Below, piece by piece: positions 7,938-16,013 of a DNA stretch of 64,000 nt. The first letter of the stretch is position 1. Every line of letters begins with the position of its first letter. Both the position numbers and the translations under genes were made by a program. Below the pieces are notes generated by a model. The model did not search any database. It saw only the letters and a list, made by a program, of their open reading frames with translations, and was not told where the DNA came from. The stretch comes from Cytophagaceae bacterium (GTDB lineage Bacteria; Bacteroidota; Bacteroidia; Cytophagales; Flexibacteraceae), in the NCBI GenBank assembly GCA_947458545.1, contig CANGYH010000001.1:930001-994000 (forward strand). The letters run 5' to 3'.

Positions 7938-8261
7938 ATGGGAAAAGCAATCACGATTACCGATGCCGACTTTGAGCAGGTGATCAACTCTGACAAGCCA
8001 GTACTGGTAGACTTCTGGGCTGAATGGTGCGGCCCCTGCAAAATGATCGCTCCCGTGGTGGACGAGATTGCAGGTGAGTTTGAGGGCCGTGCCGTTGTTG
8101 GCAAGCTCGACGTAGACGCCAACCCCAACGTGTCTATCAAGTATGGTATCCGCTCTATACCTACGCTGCTCGTTTTCAAAAACGGCCAGGTGGTAGATAA
8201 GCAAGTGGGTGCGGTAGGCAAGCCGGTGCTGAAGCAGAAGATTGAAGCGCAGCTCGCCTAA
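7938..8261 (+). CDS. trxA: Thioredoxin
   Basis: Classical 107-residue cytosolic thioredoxin, the general protein disulfide reductant recycled by thioredoxin reductase. The active site is WCGPC (Cys31 and Cys34), preceded by VLVDFWAEW and followed by [14 protein letters not shown]; the cis-proline loop is [13 protein letters not shown]. An in-frame GTG at 7917 would add seven residues; the ATG at 7938 gives the normal start [12 protein letters not shown]. The gene stands alone, ended by a very strong hairpin terminator 11 bases after its stop codon. Confidence 0.96.
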   Translation: MGKAITITDADFEQVINSDKPVLVDFWAEWCGPCKMIAPVVDEIAGEFEGRAVVGKLDVDANPNVSIKYGIRSIPTLLVFKNGQVVDKQVGAVGKPVLKQKIEAQLA

Positions 8262-8272
8262 ACAGCGCTACA

Positions 8273-8323
8273 CCAACAACACAAACGCCCGGCAATAACC
8301 TTGCCGGGCGTTTGTGTTGTTGG
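8273..8323 (+). terminator. Long perfect hairpin terminator after trxA
   Basis: The arms 8273-8295 and 8301-8323 are perfect reverse complements over 23 bp (core AACGCCCGGCAA / TTGCCGGGCGTT) around the loop TAACC. It lacks a long T-tract but its A-rich left and T-rich right flanks are part of the stem. A closely similar hairpin ends mutY/ftsH near 42750. Confidence 0.85.
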
Positions 8324-8419
8324 GCCTGCTTTCTGCTGACGAAACTGATAGCTCTTAAAATTGACTGGGCCTGGCCACAACAAAAACACCGCATACGGCC
8401 TTTTAGCAAGGTAAGATTT

Positions 8420-9913
8420 ATGCCATTTACACAAGCAGACACGAAAAACATCAGCACGCTGGGCGCGCTGAAGGCAGCCGGCTACCTGCCCGAAAGCGTA
8501 AAGCAGGAGCTGCGCCGCAACCTGATGGCCAAGCTGAGCAACGGAGAGCCTGCCTTCGAGGGCATTTGGGGCTATGAGGAGACCGTTATTCCGGACGTGG
8601 AGCGGGCCATCCTCTCGATGCACAATATGAACTTTCTGGGCCTGCGGGGGCAAGCCAAAACGCGGATGGCACGGCAAATGGTGCATCTGCTTGATGAGTA
8701 TGTGCCGGTGGTGGCAGCGTCAGAGCTGAACGATGACCCGTTGAAGCCATTGAGCCGCTTTGCCCAGGAGCTGATTGCCGAACAAGGCGACGAGACGCCC
8801 ATTGCCTGGCTCCACCGCGACGACCGGTATGTGGAGAAGCTTGCTACGCCAGACGTGTCTGTGGCCGACTTGATTGGTGACGCCGATCCGATTAAGGCTG
8901 CTACCCTAAAACTGCCTTACAGCGATGAGCGGGTGCTGCACTTTGGGTTGATACCGCGGGCGCACCGGGGCATCTTTGTGATAAACGAGTTGCCAGACTT
9001 GCAGGCGCGGATTCAGGTGGCACTGTTCAACATTTTGCAGGAGGGCGACATTCAGATACGGGGCTTCCGCAAGCGGATACCGCTGGATATTCTGTTTGTC
9101 TTTACGGCCAATCCGGAAGATTACACCAACCGGGGCAGCATCGTGACACCGCTAAAGGACCGCATCGAGAGCCAGATCTTGACGCACTACCCCAAGTCGA
9201 TTGCCGTAGGCCGCAAGATTACCGAGCAGGAAGCCCAACTGAAGCCGGAGCAGGTGGCTTCGGTCACCATACCGGACCTGGCCTACGATTTGGTGGAGCA
9301 GATTGCCGCCGAGGCGCGCAAGTCTGAGCTGGTGGACGTAAAGAGCGGCGTATCGGCCCGGTTGACGATATCCGCCTTGGAAAACCTAGCCTCGGCCGCC
9401 GAGCGCCGGGGGCTGAAAACGGGCCTTGCTCGTACGCATGTGCGCATGAGCGATTTGTGGGCCATCATCCCCAGCATTACCGGCAAGGTAGAGCTGGTGT
9501 ACGAGGGTGAGCAGGAAGGGCCGCTGGTAGTGGCTCAGAACCTGATTGGCAAGGCCATCCGAACGCTATTTGTGCAGCAATGGCCCCACCCCGAGCGGGC
9601 CAAGAAACGTAAGGCAGGCAACCCTTACCAATCTGTGGTGAACTGGTTTGGCACCGGACAAACGGTAGAAATTTTATTTGATGACACCGAAGAGGCCTAC
9701 CGCGCCAAGCTAGACCTGGTAGATGGCCTGGCCGACCTGGTGGAAACCTACGCCGCAACGAGCGAGGCTGACCTGCGCTACTTCTTGATGGAGTTTGTGT
9801 TGCATGGCCTGGCCGAGTATAGCACGGTGAGCCGCCAAACGGTGGAGCAAGGCCTGACTTTTGCCGACCTGCTGGGCACGATGTTCTCTGGGCCAGACGA
9901 AGACGAGGCCTAA
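8420..9913 (+). CDS. BchI/MoxR-type AAA+ ATPase (magnesium-chelatase-like)
   Basis: A 497-residue AAA+ protein of the magnesium chelatase subunit I/MoxR clade. The P-loop is GLRGQAKTR (about residues 77-85), fitting GxxGxxKT with Ala in place of the usual last Gly; the Walker B region is GIFVINELPDL, with Asn where Asp is usual; FVFTANPEDY is the sensor-1 segment. The helical-bundle C-terminus (LFVQQWPHPERAKKRKAGNPYQSV, GLAEYSTVSRQ) is typical of the Bacteroidota version. Such ATPases usually act with a von Willebrand A-domain partner as a metal-dependent remodelling pair; no such partner gene is nearby. The ATG at 8420 is chosen because upstream codons fall into the trxA terminator. Confidence 0.85.
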   Translation: MPFTQADTKNISTLGALKAAGYLPESVKQELRRNLMAKLSNGEPAFEGIWGYEETVIPDVERAILSMHNMNFLGLRGQAKTRMARQMVHLLDEYVPVVAASELNDDPLKPLSRFAQELIAEQGDETPIAWLHRDDRYVEKLATPDVSVADLIGDADPIKAATLKLPYSDERVLHFGLIPRAHRGIFVINELPDLQARIQVALFNILQEGDIQIRGFRKRIPLDILFVFTANPEDYTNRGSIVTPLKDRIESQILTHYPKSIAVGRKITEQEAQLKPEQVASVTIPDLAYDLVEQIAAEARKSELVDVKSGVSARLTISALENLASAAERRGLKTGLARTHVRMSDLWAIIPSITGKVELVYEGEQEGPLVVAQNLIGKAIRTLFVQQWPHPERAKKRKAGNPYQSVVNWFGTGQTVEILFDDTEEAYRAKLDLVDGLADLVETYAATSEADLRYFLMEFVLHGLAEYSTVSRQTVEQGLTFADLLGTMFSGPDEDEA

Positions 9914-10347
9914 TTGTTAGCAGCTGCTTGCTGGGCGGCCAACGCCGCTCCGTAGAGCTTTACTTGCTTGATCATGGCGGCCAGGCCGTTGCTGCGGGTG
10001 GGGGCTAGGTGCCTGTCCATGCCGATTTGGGTGGGGAAGTATAGGTCGGCCCGGGCGATGTCTGCGGCGGGTTGGCCGCTGAGGGTGCGCACCACCATGG
10101 CTACCAAACCCCGAACGATGAGGGCATCGGAATCGCCCTCGAAGAAGACCTTGCCCTCTTGCTGGTAGGGATAGATCCAGACCTGGCTTTGGCAGCCTTT
10201 GATTTTGGTATCCTCGCTTTTATGCCCATCTGGCATGGGAGGCAGCTTTTTGCCAAGGTCTATGATGTACTCGTACTTGTCTTCCCAATTTTCGAGGAAG
10301 GCGAATTCTTCAATGATTTCGTCTTGGATTTGATTGATGGAGGCCAT
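9910..10347 (-). CDS. sufE: SufE family Fe-S cluster assembly sulfur acceptor
   Basis: A 145-residue SufE protein: it accepts persulfide sulfur from the cysteine desulfurase SufS and passes it to the SufBCD scaffold. The acceptor Cys is Cys52 in KIKGCQSQVWI, the most conserved motif of the family; the start (IQDEIIEEFAFLENWEDKYEYIIDLGKKLP) and the RADLYFP...LAPTRSNGL segments also match. It is the last gene of a run with queE (4-base gap) and converges on the BchI-like ATPase gene with a 4-base overlap. No other suf genes are in the window. Fe-S supply to the radical-SAM enzyme QueE next door would be a plausible reason for co-transcription, but this is inference. Confidence 0.93.
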   Translation of the reverse strand: MASINQIQDEIIEEFAFLENWEDKYEYIIDLGKKLPPMPDGHKSEDTKIKGCQSQVWIYPYQQEGKVFFEGDSDALIVRGLVAMVVRTLSGQPAADIARADLYFPTQIGMDRHLAPTRSNGLAAMIKQVKLYGAALAAQQAAANN

Positions 10348-10351
10348 GGGG

Positions 10352-10972
10352 CTAGGGTATGTGTAGGTACTTGTGGGTTTGCAAGGATAGGCGCCAGCGC
10401 GGATGCTCCTTGACGAAGTCTATAAGTAGCGGGGTGATGTGGTGTCGCTTATCCCACTCGGGCTGGATGTAGAGCTGGCAATTTGGGCCTACCTTTTGGG
10501 CATGGCCAAGGGCCCAGGGGAGGTCGCTTTTGTGGTAGGCTACTACCTTAAGCTCGTGGGCGGCAGGGTAAAAAGCGGGTAGCGGGTCTTTAAACTTTTT
10601 GGGCGAGAAGGTGACCCAGTCCCACCGGCCGGTGAGGGGATGGGTACCGCTGGTCTCGATATGGGCGCGGCGGCCAGATGCGCGAATGGCCTCGGCTAGG
10701 GCCTCCAGGTTGTGCATGAAAGGTTCACCGCCCGTTACTACTACCAAGGGGGCTTCGGTAGCCTGCCACCAGGCGGCCATTTGCTCAACCTCAAAGGAGG
10801 GATGTACATCTATGGGCCAGCTCTCTTTGACGTCGCACCAATGGCAGCCTACGTCGCACCCTCCGAGGCGGATGAAGTAGGCAGGCGTACCGGCCCAGGC
10901 TCCCTCGCCCTGCAGGGTATAGAAATGCTCCATGACGGGCAGGGCCAGGCTTTGAACAGCAGTTGCGGACAT
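10352..10972 (-). CDS. queE: 7-carboxy-7-deazaguanine synthase (radical SAM)
   Basis: QueE makes 7-carboxy-7-deazaguanine from 6-carboxytetrahydropterin, a step to preQ0 and the tRNA nucleoside queuosine. The radical-SAM cluster motif is CDVGCHWC (Cys39, 43, 46), preceded by the substrate-binding YTLQGEGAWAGTPAYFIRLGG; VVVTGGEP is the SAM-binding glycine segment; FSPKKFKDP and ELKVV are typical of QueE. The ATG at 10972 is used; one 45 bases further upstream adds an unlikely leader, and a GACCTTTG promoter-like box lies just ahead of 10972. Downstream is sufE. Other queuosine genes are not in the window. Confidence 0.93.
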   Translation of the reverse strand: MSATAVQSLALPVMEHFYTLQGEGAWAGTPAYFIRLGGCDVGCHWCDVKESWPIDVHPSFEVEQMAAWWQATEAPLVVVTGGEPFMHNLEALAEAIRASGRRAHIETSGTHPLTGRWDWVTFSPKKFKDPLPAFYPAAHELKVVAYHKSDLPWALGHAQKVGPNCQLYIQPEWDKRHHITPLLIDFVKEHPRWRLSLQTHKYLHIP

Positions 10973-10985
10973 TGGTATGATAACA

Positions 10986-10993
10986 CAAAGGTC
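10986..10993 (-). promoter_or_regulatory. Possible -7 box (GACCTTTG) of queE
   Basis: On the minus strand GACCTTTG differs from TAnnTTTG at one position and lies 13 bases before the queE ATG. It supports the shorter start of queE. The 66-base gap to the upstream permease gene makes a separate promoter plausible. Confidence 0.4.
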
Positions 10994-11038
10994 GCACCGA
11001 TGGGTTCTGGGGGCCAAACCTGTGTGTACCCTCCTACC

Positions 11039-12349
11039 CTACCTTCTTCTTAAAAACAGTGCATAGAGTAATACTCCGCTGACAATGAGGCCTAGAGCCG
11101 CCAACTGGTAGGGCCATGCACTTTGCCAGAACAGAAACATCCAAACGGCGATGCTGGCTAACGGGGCCAAGGGGTAGAGGTACATGCGCCAGGGGCGGTC
11201 GTCGTGGGGCTGGAGGGTATGCCAGCGTAGCAGACCGAGCGTCTGGCCCACGAACTGGACCAGGATGCGGAGTGTGACGATGGCCGAGATGACCTCGCCC
11301 ATGCGGAAAAGCAGGCTGAAGACGAATGATATCCCTCCCAACACCAGCAGGCTAACATGCGGGAAGCCCAGCCTGGGGTGCAAGCGGGCAAATGGGCTAA
11401 AGTAGTTGCCCTCTGCGGCGGCTGCATAGAGCACGCGGCTATAGCCCAGCAATACGGCAAACAGTGAGGCAATGGCCACCCCCAAAACGGCCAGCGTGGC
11501 CCACCGGGCGGCTGCGGGGCCGAGCAGATGCTCGAAGTAGGTGCTTATGACAAAGTCTGACGCGGCCACCTGTTGCCAGGGTAACACGCCCAACACAGCT
11601 AACTGCATGGCCAGATACAGCACCGCAATGATGCCGATGGACCAGAAGATACTGCGGGGGATGTTGCGCTCTGGGTTGCGGATTTCGGCCCCGAGGTGGC
11701 AGACGTTGTAGTAGCCCAGGTAGCAATAGACGGCCTTGGTGCCGGCTGTGGAGAGCGATTGCCAAAACGCAGGCGAGGCGTTGAAGGCATCGGCCGGGTA
11801 GGTAAATGCGAGGCCGGGGTTAAAGGCTGGCAAGCCTACCGCAATAACCGCCAACAAGGTGCCGATGGTTAGGAGGCTGAAGACTATGGACAGCCTGCCG
11901 ATGGTCTGGATGCCTCGGTATAGTAGGAAGACGAGCAACAGCACGAGCCCTCCGCTTACGGCCTTTTGCTGCCAGGCATCCATAGGCACCAGGTAGCCTG
12001 CATACTTGGCAAACCCGATGGCACCGCTGGCTACGACCAACGGTGCTTGGATGGTGGTTTGCCAGATGAAGAGGAAAGCCATGAGCCTACCCCAGGGGCC
12101 GTAGAGCTTCTGCAAGAAGGCGTAGGAGCCTCCGGCCAAGGGCCACTTGGCACCCAGCTCGGCCCAGACGGTGCCGTCTAGCAGTGCCAGGGCGGCACCG
12201 AGCAGCCAGGCCAAGATGCAGTGCGGGCCCTGCATGGCACCCGCTATGAAAGACAAGCTGACGAAAGGCCCGATGCCGACCATGTCAATCAGATTGACGG
12301 CGGTGGCTTGGCTGAGCGTGAGTGCTCGGCGGAGGGCCGGGGCTTCCAT
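11039..12349 (-). CDS. APC-superfamily amino acid permease
   Basis: A 436-residue inner-membrane transporter with about 12 hydrophobic helices. The first helix LIDMVGIGPFVSLSFIAGAMQGP contains the broken-helix G-x-G motif that binds substrate backbone in APC transporters; WAELGAKWPLAGGSYAFLQKLYGP in helix 2-3 is also characteristic (E-L...P-x-x-G-G-x-Y), as is ILWSIGI/AEIRNPERNIPRSI in the middle. It resembles the LAT/AdiC-type branch. Substrate cannot be read from the sequence. It lies 11 bases downstream of the PIG-L deacetylase gene and probably belongs to the same transcript as surE. Confidence 0.88.
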   Translation of the reverse strand: MEAPALRRALTLSQATAVNLIDMVGIGPFVSLSFIAGAMQGPHCILAWLLGAALALLDGTVWAELGAKWPLAGGSYAFLQKLYGPWGRLMAFLFIWQTTIQAPLVVASGAIGFAKYAGYLVPMDAWQQKAVSGGLVLLLVFLLYRGIQTIGRLSIVFSLLTIGTLLAVIAVGLPAFNPGLAFTYPADAFNASPAFWQSLSTAGTKAVYCYLGYYNVCHLGAEIRNPERNIPRSIFWSIGIIAVLYLAMQLAVLGVLPWQQVAASDFVISTYFEHLLGPAAARWATLAVLGVAIASLFAVLLGYSRVLYAAAAEGNYFSPFARLHPRLGFPHVSLLVLGGISFVFSLLFRMGEVISAIVTLRILVQFVGQTLGLLRWHTLQPHDDRPWRMYLYPLAPLASIAVWMFLFWQSAWPYQLAALGLIVSGVLLYALFLRRR

Positions 12350-12360
12350 GGGGATGGGGG

Positions 12361-13287
12361 CTAGCGGGTGGGCTTGGGGGTGGCCTCGCGCAAGGCGGCA
12401 AAGAGGGCCTGGCAGCGCTCCATGTAGCCGGGCGCGTTGATCAAGAAGGGCCAGAAGATCTCGTAGTCGGCATTGCGGGCCATGAAGAGCTGCATGGTGC
12501 CTTGCGACTTGTGCTCGGCAATCTCCCAGTTTTTGATGATGTTGTAGTTAAGCTTGCCTTGGTAGCCCAGGCCTGGCTTGAGGTCTATCCGGAACAGGGC
12601 CGTGTCGCTGGCGAGGCGGGTTTCGGGGTAGCGGGGCAGACCTGTGAGGCGGGGGATGAGGGTATCTGTCTTGGTGCGTACAAAGCCGGTGAGCACTACG
12701 GGGCGCTGGGCCTCGGGCAGGCGGCCTACGGCTTGCAGGGCCAGGATGGTGGCTGCCTTGTGGCCGCCGTGCGTGGTAGCCGTAGGGGGCAGCACGAAGA
12801 TGAAGTCGTAACCCGGCTTTTGCAGGAGCTTGTCGAGGCGCTTGGCCACGTAGGGTACGTTCCAGCTGGTATCGAGGGGCTCGCGCTCGTTTTGGGTGTA
12901 GTGGGCGTCGCGCTGGTCTAGAAAGTAGATTTTGCGGATACCCAAAATTTTGCCTGCCTTGATCAACTCTCTGTGGCGGATTTTGGGCAAGTTGCGGCGG
13001 CCAGTTGCCTCTTCTGACAAAGGCAGGTTGTAGAGCGACTCAGAGAGGGTGGCGTATTTATAGCCACCTTCGCCGTTGGTGATTACGCAGATATCGACCT
13101 GCCCTTTGAGCTCTCGGGCAATCTTGTAGAGAATGACGGAGAAAGCCCCTTCGTCGTCTGGATGGGCGATAACGGCCAGGGCTGTGGGGGGCTTGGGCAG
13201 GGTTTGGGCTTTGCTGCCGGTGGCCCAGGCAAATACCAGGGCCAGCACCCATGCCATCCGGTATAAGGTAGCGGCGGGCTTAGGCAT
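12361..13287 (-). CDS. Secreted PIG-L/LmbE-family deacetylase
   Basis: A 308-residue Zn-dependent N-deacetylase of the PIG-L (LmbE/BshB/Mca) fold. The signature AVIAHPDDEGAFS (His/Asp-Asp metal site) follows a signal peptide (MAWVLALVFAWATGSKAQ), and the downstream LPPTATTHGGHKAAT supplies the third zinc ligand region. Cytosolic BshB makes bacillithiol; the signal peptide here points instead to a periplasmic or surface N-acetyl-sugar substrate. Its ATG overlaps the last 8 bases of surE, so translation is likely coupled. It is longer than BshB (about 230), with an extra C-terminal part (YQGKLNYNIIKNWEIAEHKSQGTMQLF) shared with other large secreted members. Confidence 0.88.
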   Translation of the reverse strand: MPKPAATLYRMAWVLALVFAWATGSKAQTLPKPPTALAVIAHPDDEGAFSVILYKIARELKGQVDICVITNGEGGYKYATLSESLYNLPLSEEATGRRNLPKIRHRELIKAGKILGIRKIYFLDQRDAHYTQNEREPLDTSWNVPYVAKRLDKLLQKPGYDFIFVLPPTATTHGGHKAATILALQAVGRLPEAQRPVVLTGFVRTKTDTLIPRLTGLPRYPETRLASDTALFRIDLKPGLGYQGKLNYNIIKNWEIAEHKSQGTMQLFMARNADYEIFWPFLINAPGYMERCQALFAALREATPKPTR

Positions 13288-14095
13288 GGGTGGCGTGGGG
13301 CAGATCCCACTCGGCGTTGAGGGTGGGCATGGCAGCGTAGGCGGTCAGGTCGTAGGTGCAGGGCACCAGGCTGGCGTAGCCGTTGGCCAAGGCCCACTCG
13401 TCGGTATCTTCGCCACGGTCCATGTTTACGAACTTACCTACCATCCAATAATACTCCTGGCCGCGGGGGTCGAAGCGTTTATCGAACTCTTCTTGCCATT
13501 TGGCCCGGGCCTGTCGGCAGACTTTGATGCCCTTAATAGGGCCACGGCCTATGGGCGGAAAGTTAACATTGAGCGTAACCCCTGCCGGGATACCATGGGT
13601 AATGGCCTGGCGGATGACATGCTCGATGTGGGGCAGCGTATGGGAGAAGTCGGCGTCGTGCCCATAGTCGCAGAGAGAGAAGCCGATGGCTGGGATGCCC
13701 TCGATGCCTGCCTCGAGTGCGGCAGACATGGTGCCGGAATAAAGCACCGAGATAGAGCTGTTGCTGCCATGGTTGATGCCCGAGACGACAAGGTCTGGTG
13801 CCTGGCCGCCGAGCACCTCGCGCTTGGCCAGCTTGACACAGTCTGCAGGCGTGCCGCTGCACTCGTAGGCGCGAATGCCAGGCTCGAAGATATCTACCGG
13901 GCGCAGGCGAAGTGTGTTGCCGATGGTGATAGCGTGGCCCATACCGCTTTGGGGGCCGTCGGGCGCTACGACGACGACGTCTCCCACGCGGCTGGCCACT
14001 TCTATGAGGTTGCGGATGCCGGGCGCGGTGATGCCGTCGTCGTTTGAGACCAGGATGAGGGGTTTGCGGGCGGGTGCAGCTTTTGAGGTTGCCAT
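13280..14095 (-). CDS. surE: 5'/3'-nucleotidase SurE
   Basis: SurE dephosphorylates nucleoside 5'- and 3'-monophosphates and short polyphosphates; cytosolic, metal-dependent. The motif ILVSNDDGITAPGI carries the two Asp metal ligands; VSGINHGSN provides the conserved Asn/Ser; APDGPQSGMGHAIT is also diagnostic. The 271-residue length is usual. It is the first gene of a minus-strand run (surE, PIG-L deacetylase, APC permease, queE, sufE) and has a promoter-like box TAATCTTG seven bases before its ATG. Confidence 0.95.
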   Translation of the reverse strand: MATSKAAPARKPLILVSNDDGITAPGIRNLIEVASRVGDVVVVAPDGPQSGMGHAITIGNTLRLRPVDIFEPGIRAYECSGTPADCVKLAKREVLGGQAPDLVVSGINHGSNSSISVLYSGTMSAALEAGIEGIPAIGFSLCDYGHDADFSHTLPHIEHVIRQAITHGIPAGVTLNVNFPPIGRGPIKGIKVCRQARAKWQEEFDKRFDPRGQEYYWMVGKFVNMDRGEDTDEWALANGYASLVPCTYDLTAYAAMPTLNAEWDLPHATHA

Positions 14096-14102
14096 GTCGA
14101 TA

Positions 14103-14110
14103 CAAGATTA
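14103..14110 (-). promoter_or_regulatory. -7-like box (TAATCTTG) of surE
   Basis: On the minus strand TAATCTTG matches TAnnTTTG at seven of eight positions and ends 7 bases before the surE ATG, predicting a leader of only a few bases. Confidence 0.45.
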
Positions 14111-14142
14111 GTGACGCAGGCGCGTAGGCAGGGAATTAGGCA

Positions 14143-14805
14143 TTAGCGTAATACCCCAGGCTGGCCTGCCTTTAGGTGGTTATAGAAAGCAACCAGCGCT
14201 ACAAGGTCTGATGCAGAGGTGGGGCTGGGTTTGTTGGTTTTGACGTAGTCTGTAAGGGCTTCTGCCGGGGGTGCTTCTATAAAACGGGCAAGCTCTGCGC
14301 GTTTGGTTGGGCACTTGCGGACCTTTCCTTTGGCATTAAGGACGTAAAACTCTTGCTTGGGCTCTGTGCCGAAGAAGGTACCGATGGGCTGGCCGTATTG
14401 ATCTACCACGTTGGGGTTGCTGGCTGATGCGCGCTCTCGGCAGAGCAGGGTGGCAAATGGGCCGGGATAAAGCACCTCAAAAAAGGTGGGCACCTCCAGG
14501 TTGCCGCGTAAGGCAGCAAGATGGCTTGCGTAAAGCTTGGGTGGATCTAAAAAGGCTGCCAGCATGACTTGGTAAGGCGTGTAAGCCTTTATAGAGCCTT
14601 GCATCTCTACCTGCAGCAGGTCTGCCTCTTGATTAAGAAATAGGTTTCCACTGAGGGTATCGCCGTTGGTAAAGACGACGGTGCCCTCTTGCCACTCTGG
14701 CCGCTGGGCAAGGGCTGGATTGGTGCCCACAAAAGCGCATAACCATACGCAGAAGGCACAAACAAGCAGGCGTCGCAGAAAAGTTATGTAAGGCAGAGCA
14801 CCCAT
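14143..14805 (-). CDS. Secreted protein of unknown function, partner gene of Omp85-like barrel
   Basis: A 220-residue protein with a signal peptide (MGALPYITFLRRLLVCAFCVWLCAFVGTNPALAQ) when started at 14805; earlier in-frame starts back to 14895 would overlap the upstream gene. The mature part opens with WQEGTVVFTNGDTLSGNLFLNQEADLLQVEM and YTPYQVMLAAF, a beta-type fold seen in many Bacteroidota secreted proteins of unknown role. I do not recognise a named family with confidence. The gene follows the Omp85-like barrel gene by 28 bases on the same strand, so co-expression is likely. Confidence 0.65.
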   Translation of the reverse strand: MGALPYITFLRRLLVCAFCVWLCAFVGTNPALAQRPEWQEGTVVFTNGDTLSGNLFLNQEADLLQVEMQGSIKAYTPYQVMLAAFLDPPKLYASHLAALRGNLEVPTFFEVLYPGPFATLLCRERASASNPNVVDQYGQPIGTFFGTEPKQEFYVLNAKGKVRKCPTKRAELARFIEAPPAEALTDYVKTNKPSPTSASDLVALVAFYNHLKAGQPGVLR

Positions 14806-14833
14806 CGGGGGGCGCAATATGGAGCGCAGCACG

Positions 14834-15991
14834 CTAAAAGGCCTCGCCCATAAAGAAGTAATAACCCGGCCCCTCTGGCGTAAAGGCAGCATCAAACCGA
14901 ATAAAGATGTCTTTACGACTGAAGAGCAGATAGCGTGCCCCTACGCCGCCGGCCCACTTCCATTGCCGGGGGCTAAAATCTGAGGGATGTGAGCCCACAG
15001 AGCCCACGCTACCAAAGGCTGTACCCCCAAAGCGTTTGGAAAATGGGAAGGGCAAAAAGCGATATTCGGCCTGGGCGGCAGCGTAGCTATTGTCGCGAAA
15101 GCGACCCATATAGTAACCGCGCATCAACTGCTCGCTGCCGAGCATGGAGAGCATGTTGAACGGTGCCTGGCCCGTAGGTATGGACTGGAAGTAGGCCTGC
15201 AAGGCCAGGGTCTGGTCTTTGTGAAAAGGCGTCAGGTAACGTCGGAAATCTATTATGTAGGTATTGAAGGCATAGTCTGACCCCAGGCCTGGGCGGTAAA
15301 ACAGTGCCGAGCCTTCTATGAACCAGCCTTTACGCACGTTGAGGTAGTTGTGGCGGGTGTCATAAATAAGGCTGGGGCCTACGCCCAAGCTGGTAGAGCC
15401 TGCCGCCCCTTTGGGGAGGCTGCCCAGCCTATCTATCTGCTCTTGGGTTGCCTCGAATCTGGGATCGAAGAGGCGTTGAAAGTCCATACCTGCTCCAAAA
15501 AACAGATCTGGAATCAGCTTGTGCATTACCCGTTGACGCACCTGGAGGTAGTTGCCGTCTACGGTGACTTTGTCTGCCCTGCGGGTCTGGGGCCCTATAC
15601 CCCAATACAACAGCGGGAAGCTCTGGAGGCGGTGCCTGCCCAGAAAATACCAAGCGTCATTGTCTGTATAGACGGCATGGTCGCTCCAGAGTCCGTACTG
15701 GTTGCGCAGGGTATAAAACGCAAAAAGCGTAATTTCTGAGAGGCGGTTGCGGTCAAAATTTTGCTTGGCAGAGAAGACAAGCACCGAACTTACGCCAAAC
15801 TCCCAGGATGTTTCTGGAGAGAAGCCCACCGTCGGATAGGCCAGAAATTGAGTCTTGCCCGGGTCAGCGCTGTCTTTGATGAGCTTTTGGGCAATGCCTT
15901 GGGCCTTCTCTATAACCTTAGGTTGTGCGGCAGCGCCAGAGGCCGATGCTATCAAGAGGCACAGTGATAGCCTAGCCCATGCGGTAATCAT
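14834..15991 (-). CDS. BamA/TamA-like (Omp85, surface antigen D15) outer-membrane barrel
   Basis: A 385-residue outer-membrane protein with a signal peptide (MITAWARLSLCLLIASASGAAAQ). The body is made of alternating amphipathic strands rich in Tyr/Phe/Arg, and GSEQLMRGYYMGRFRDN sits where Omp85 proteins carry the conserved (V/L)RG(F/Y) loop-6 motif. The C-terminus ends in an aromatic strand (GPGYYFFMGEAF). There are no POTRA repeats, so it is a barrel-only member, as in many Bacteroidota 'BamA/TamA family' or patatin-linked barrels. The start at 15991 is chosen because the longer frame lies antisense to hemL's end and is low in sense. Confidence 0.78.
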   Translation of the reverse strand: MITAWARLSLCLLIASASGAAAQPKVIEKAQGIAQKLIKDSADPGKTQFLAYPTVGFSPETSWEFGVSSVLVFSAKQNFDRNRLSEITLFAFYTLRNQYGLWSDHAVYTDNDAWYFLGRHRLQSFPLLYWGIGPQTRRADKVTVDGNYLQVRQRVMHKLIPDLFFGAGMDFQRLFDPRFEATQEQIDRLGSLPKGAAGSTSLGVGPSLIYDTRHNYLNVRKGWFIEGSALFYRPGLGSDYAFNTYIIDFRRYLTPFHKDQTLALQAYFQSIPTGQAPFNMLSMLGSEQLMRGYYMGRFRDNSYAAAQAEYRFLPFPFSKRFGGTAFGSVGSVGSHPSDFSPRQWKWAGGVGARYLLFSRKDIFIRFDAAFTPEGPGYYFFMGEAF

Positions 15992-16013
15992 GTATGAATA
16001 TACTGTGCTAAAC

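Noticed and set aside
12322-14047. Long plus-strand frames (about 200 and 300 codons) antisense to the PIG-L deacetylase and surE genes
   Set aside because: They mirror well-supported genes on the other strand; high GC keeps stop codons rare in shadow frames.
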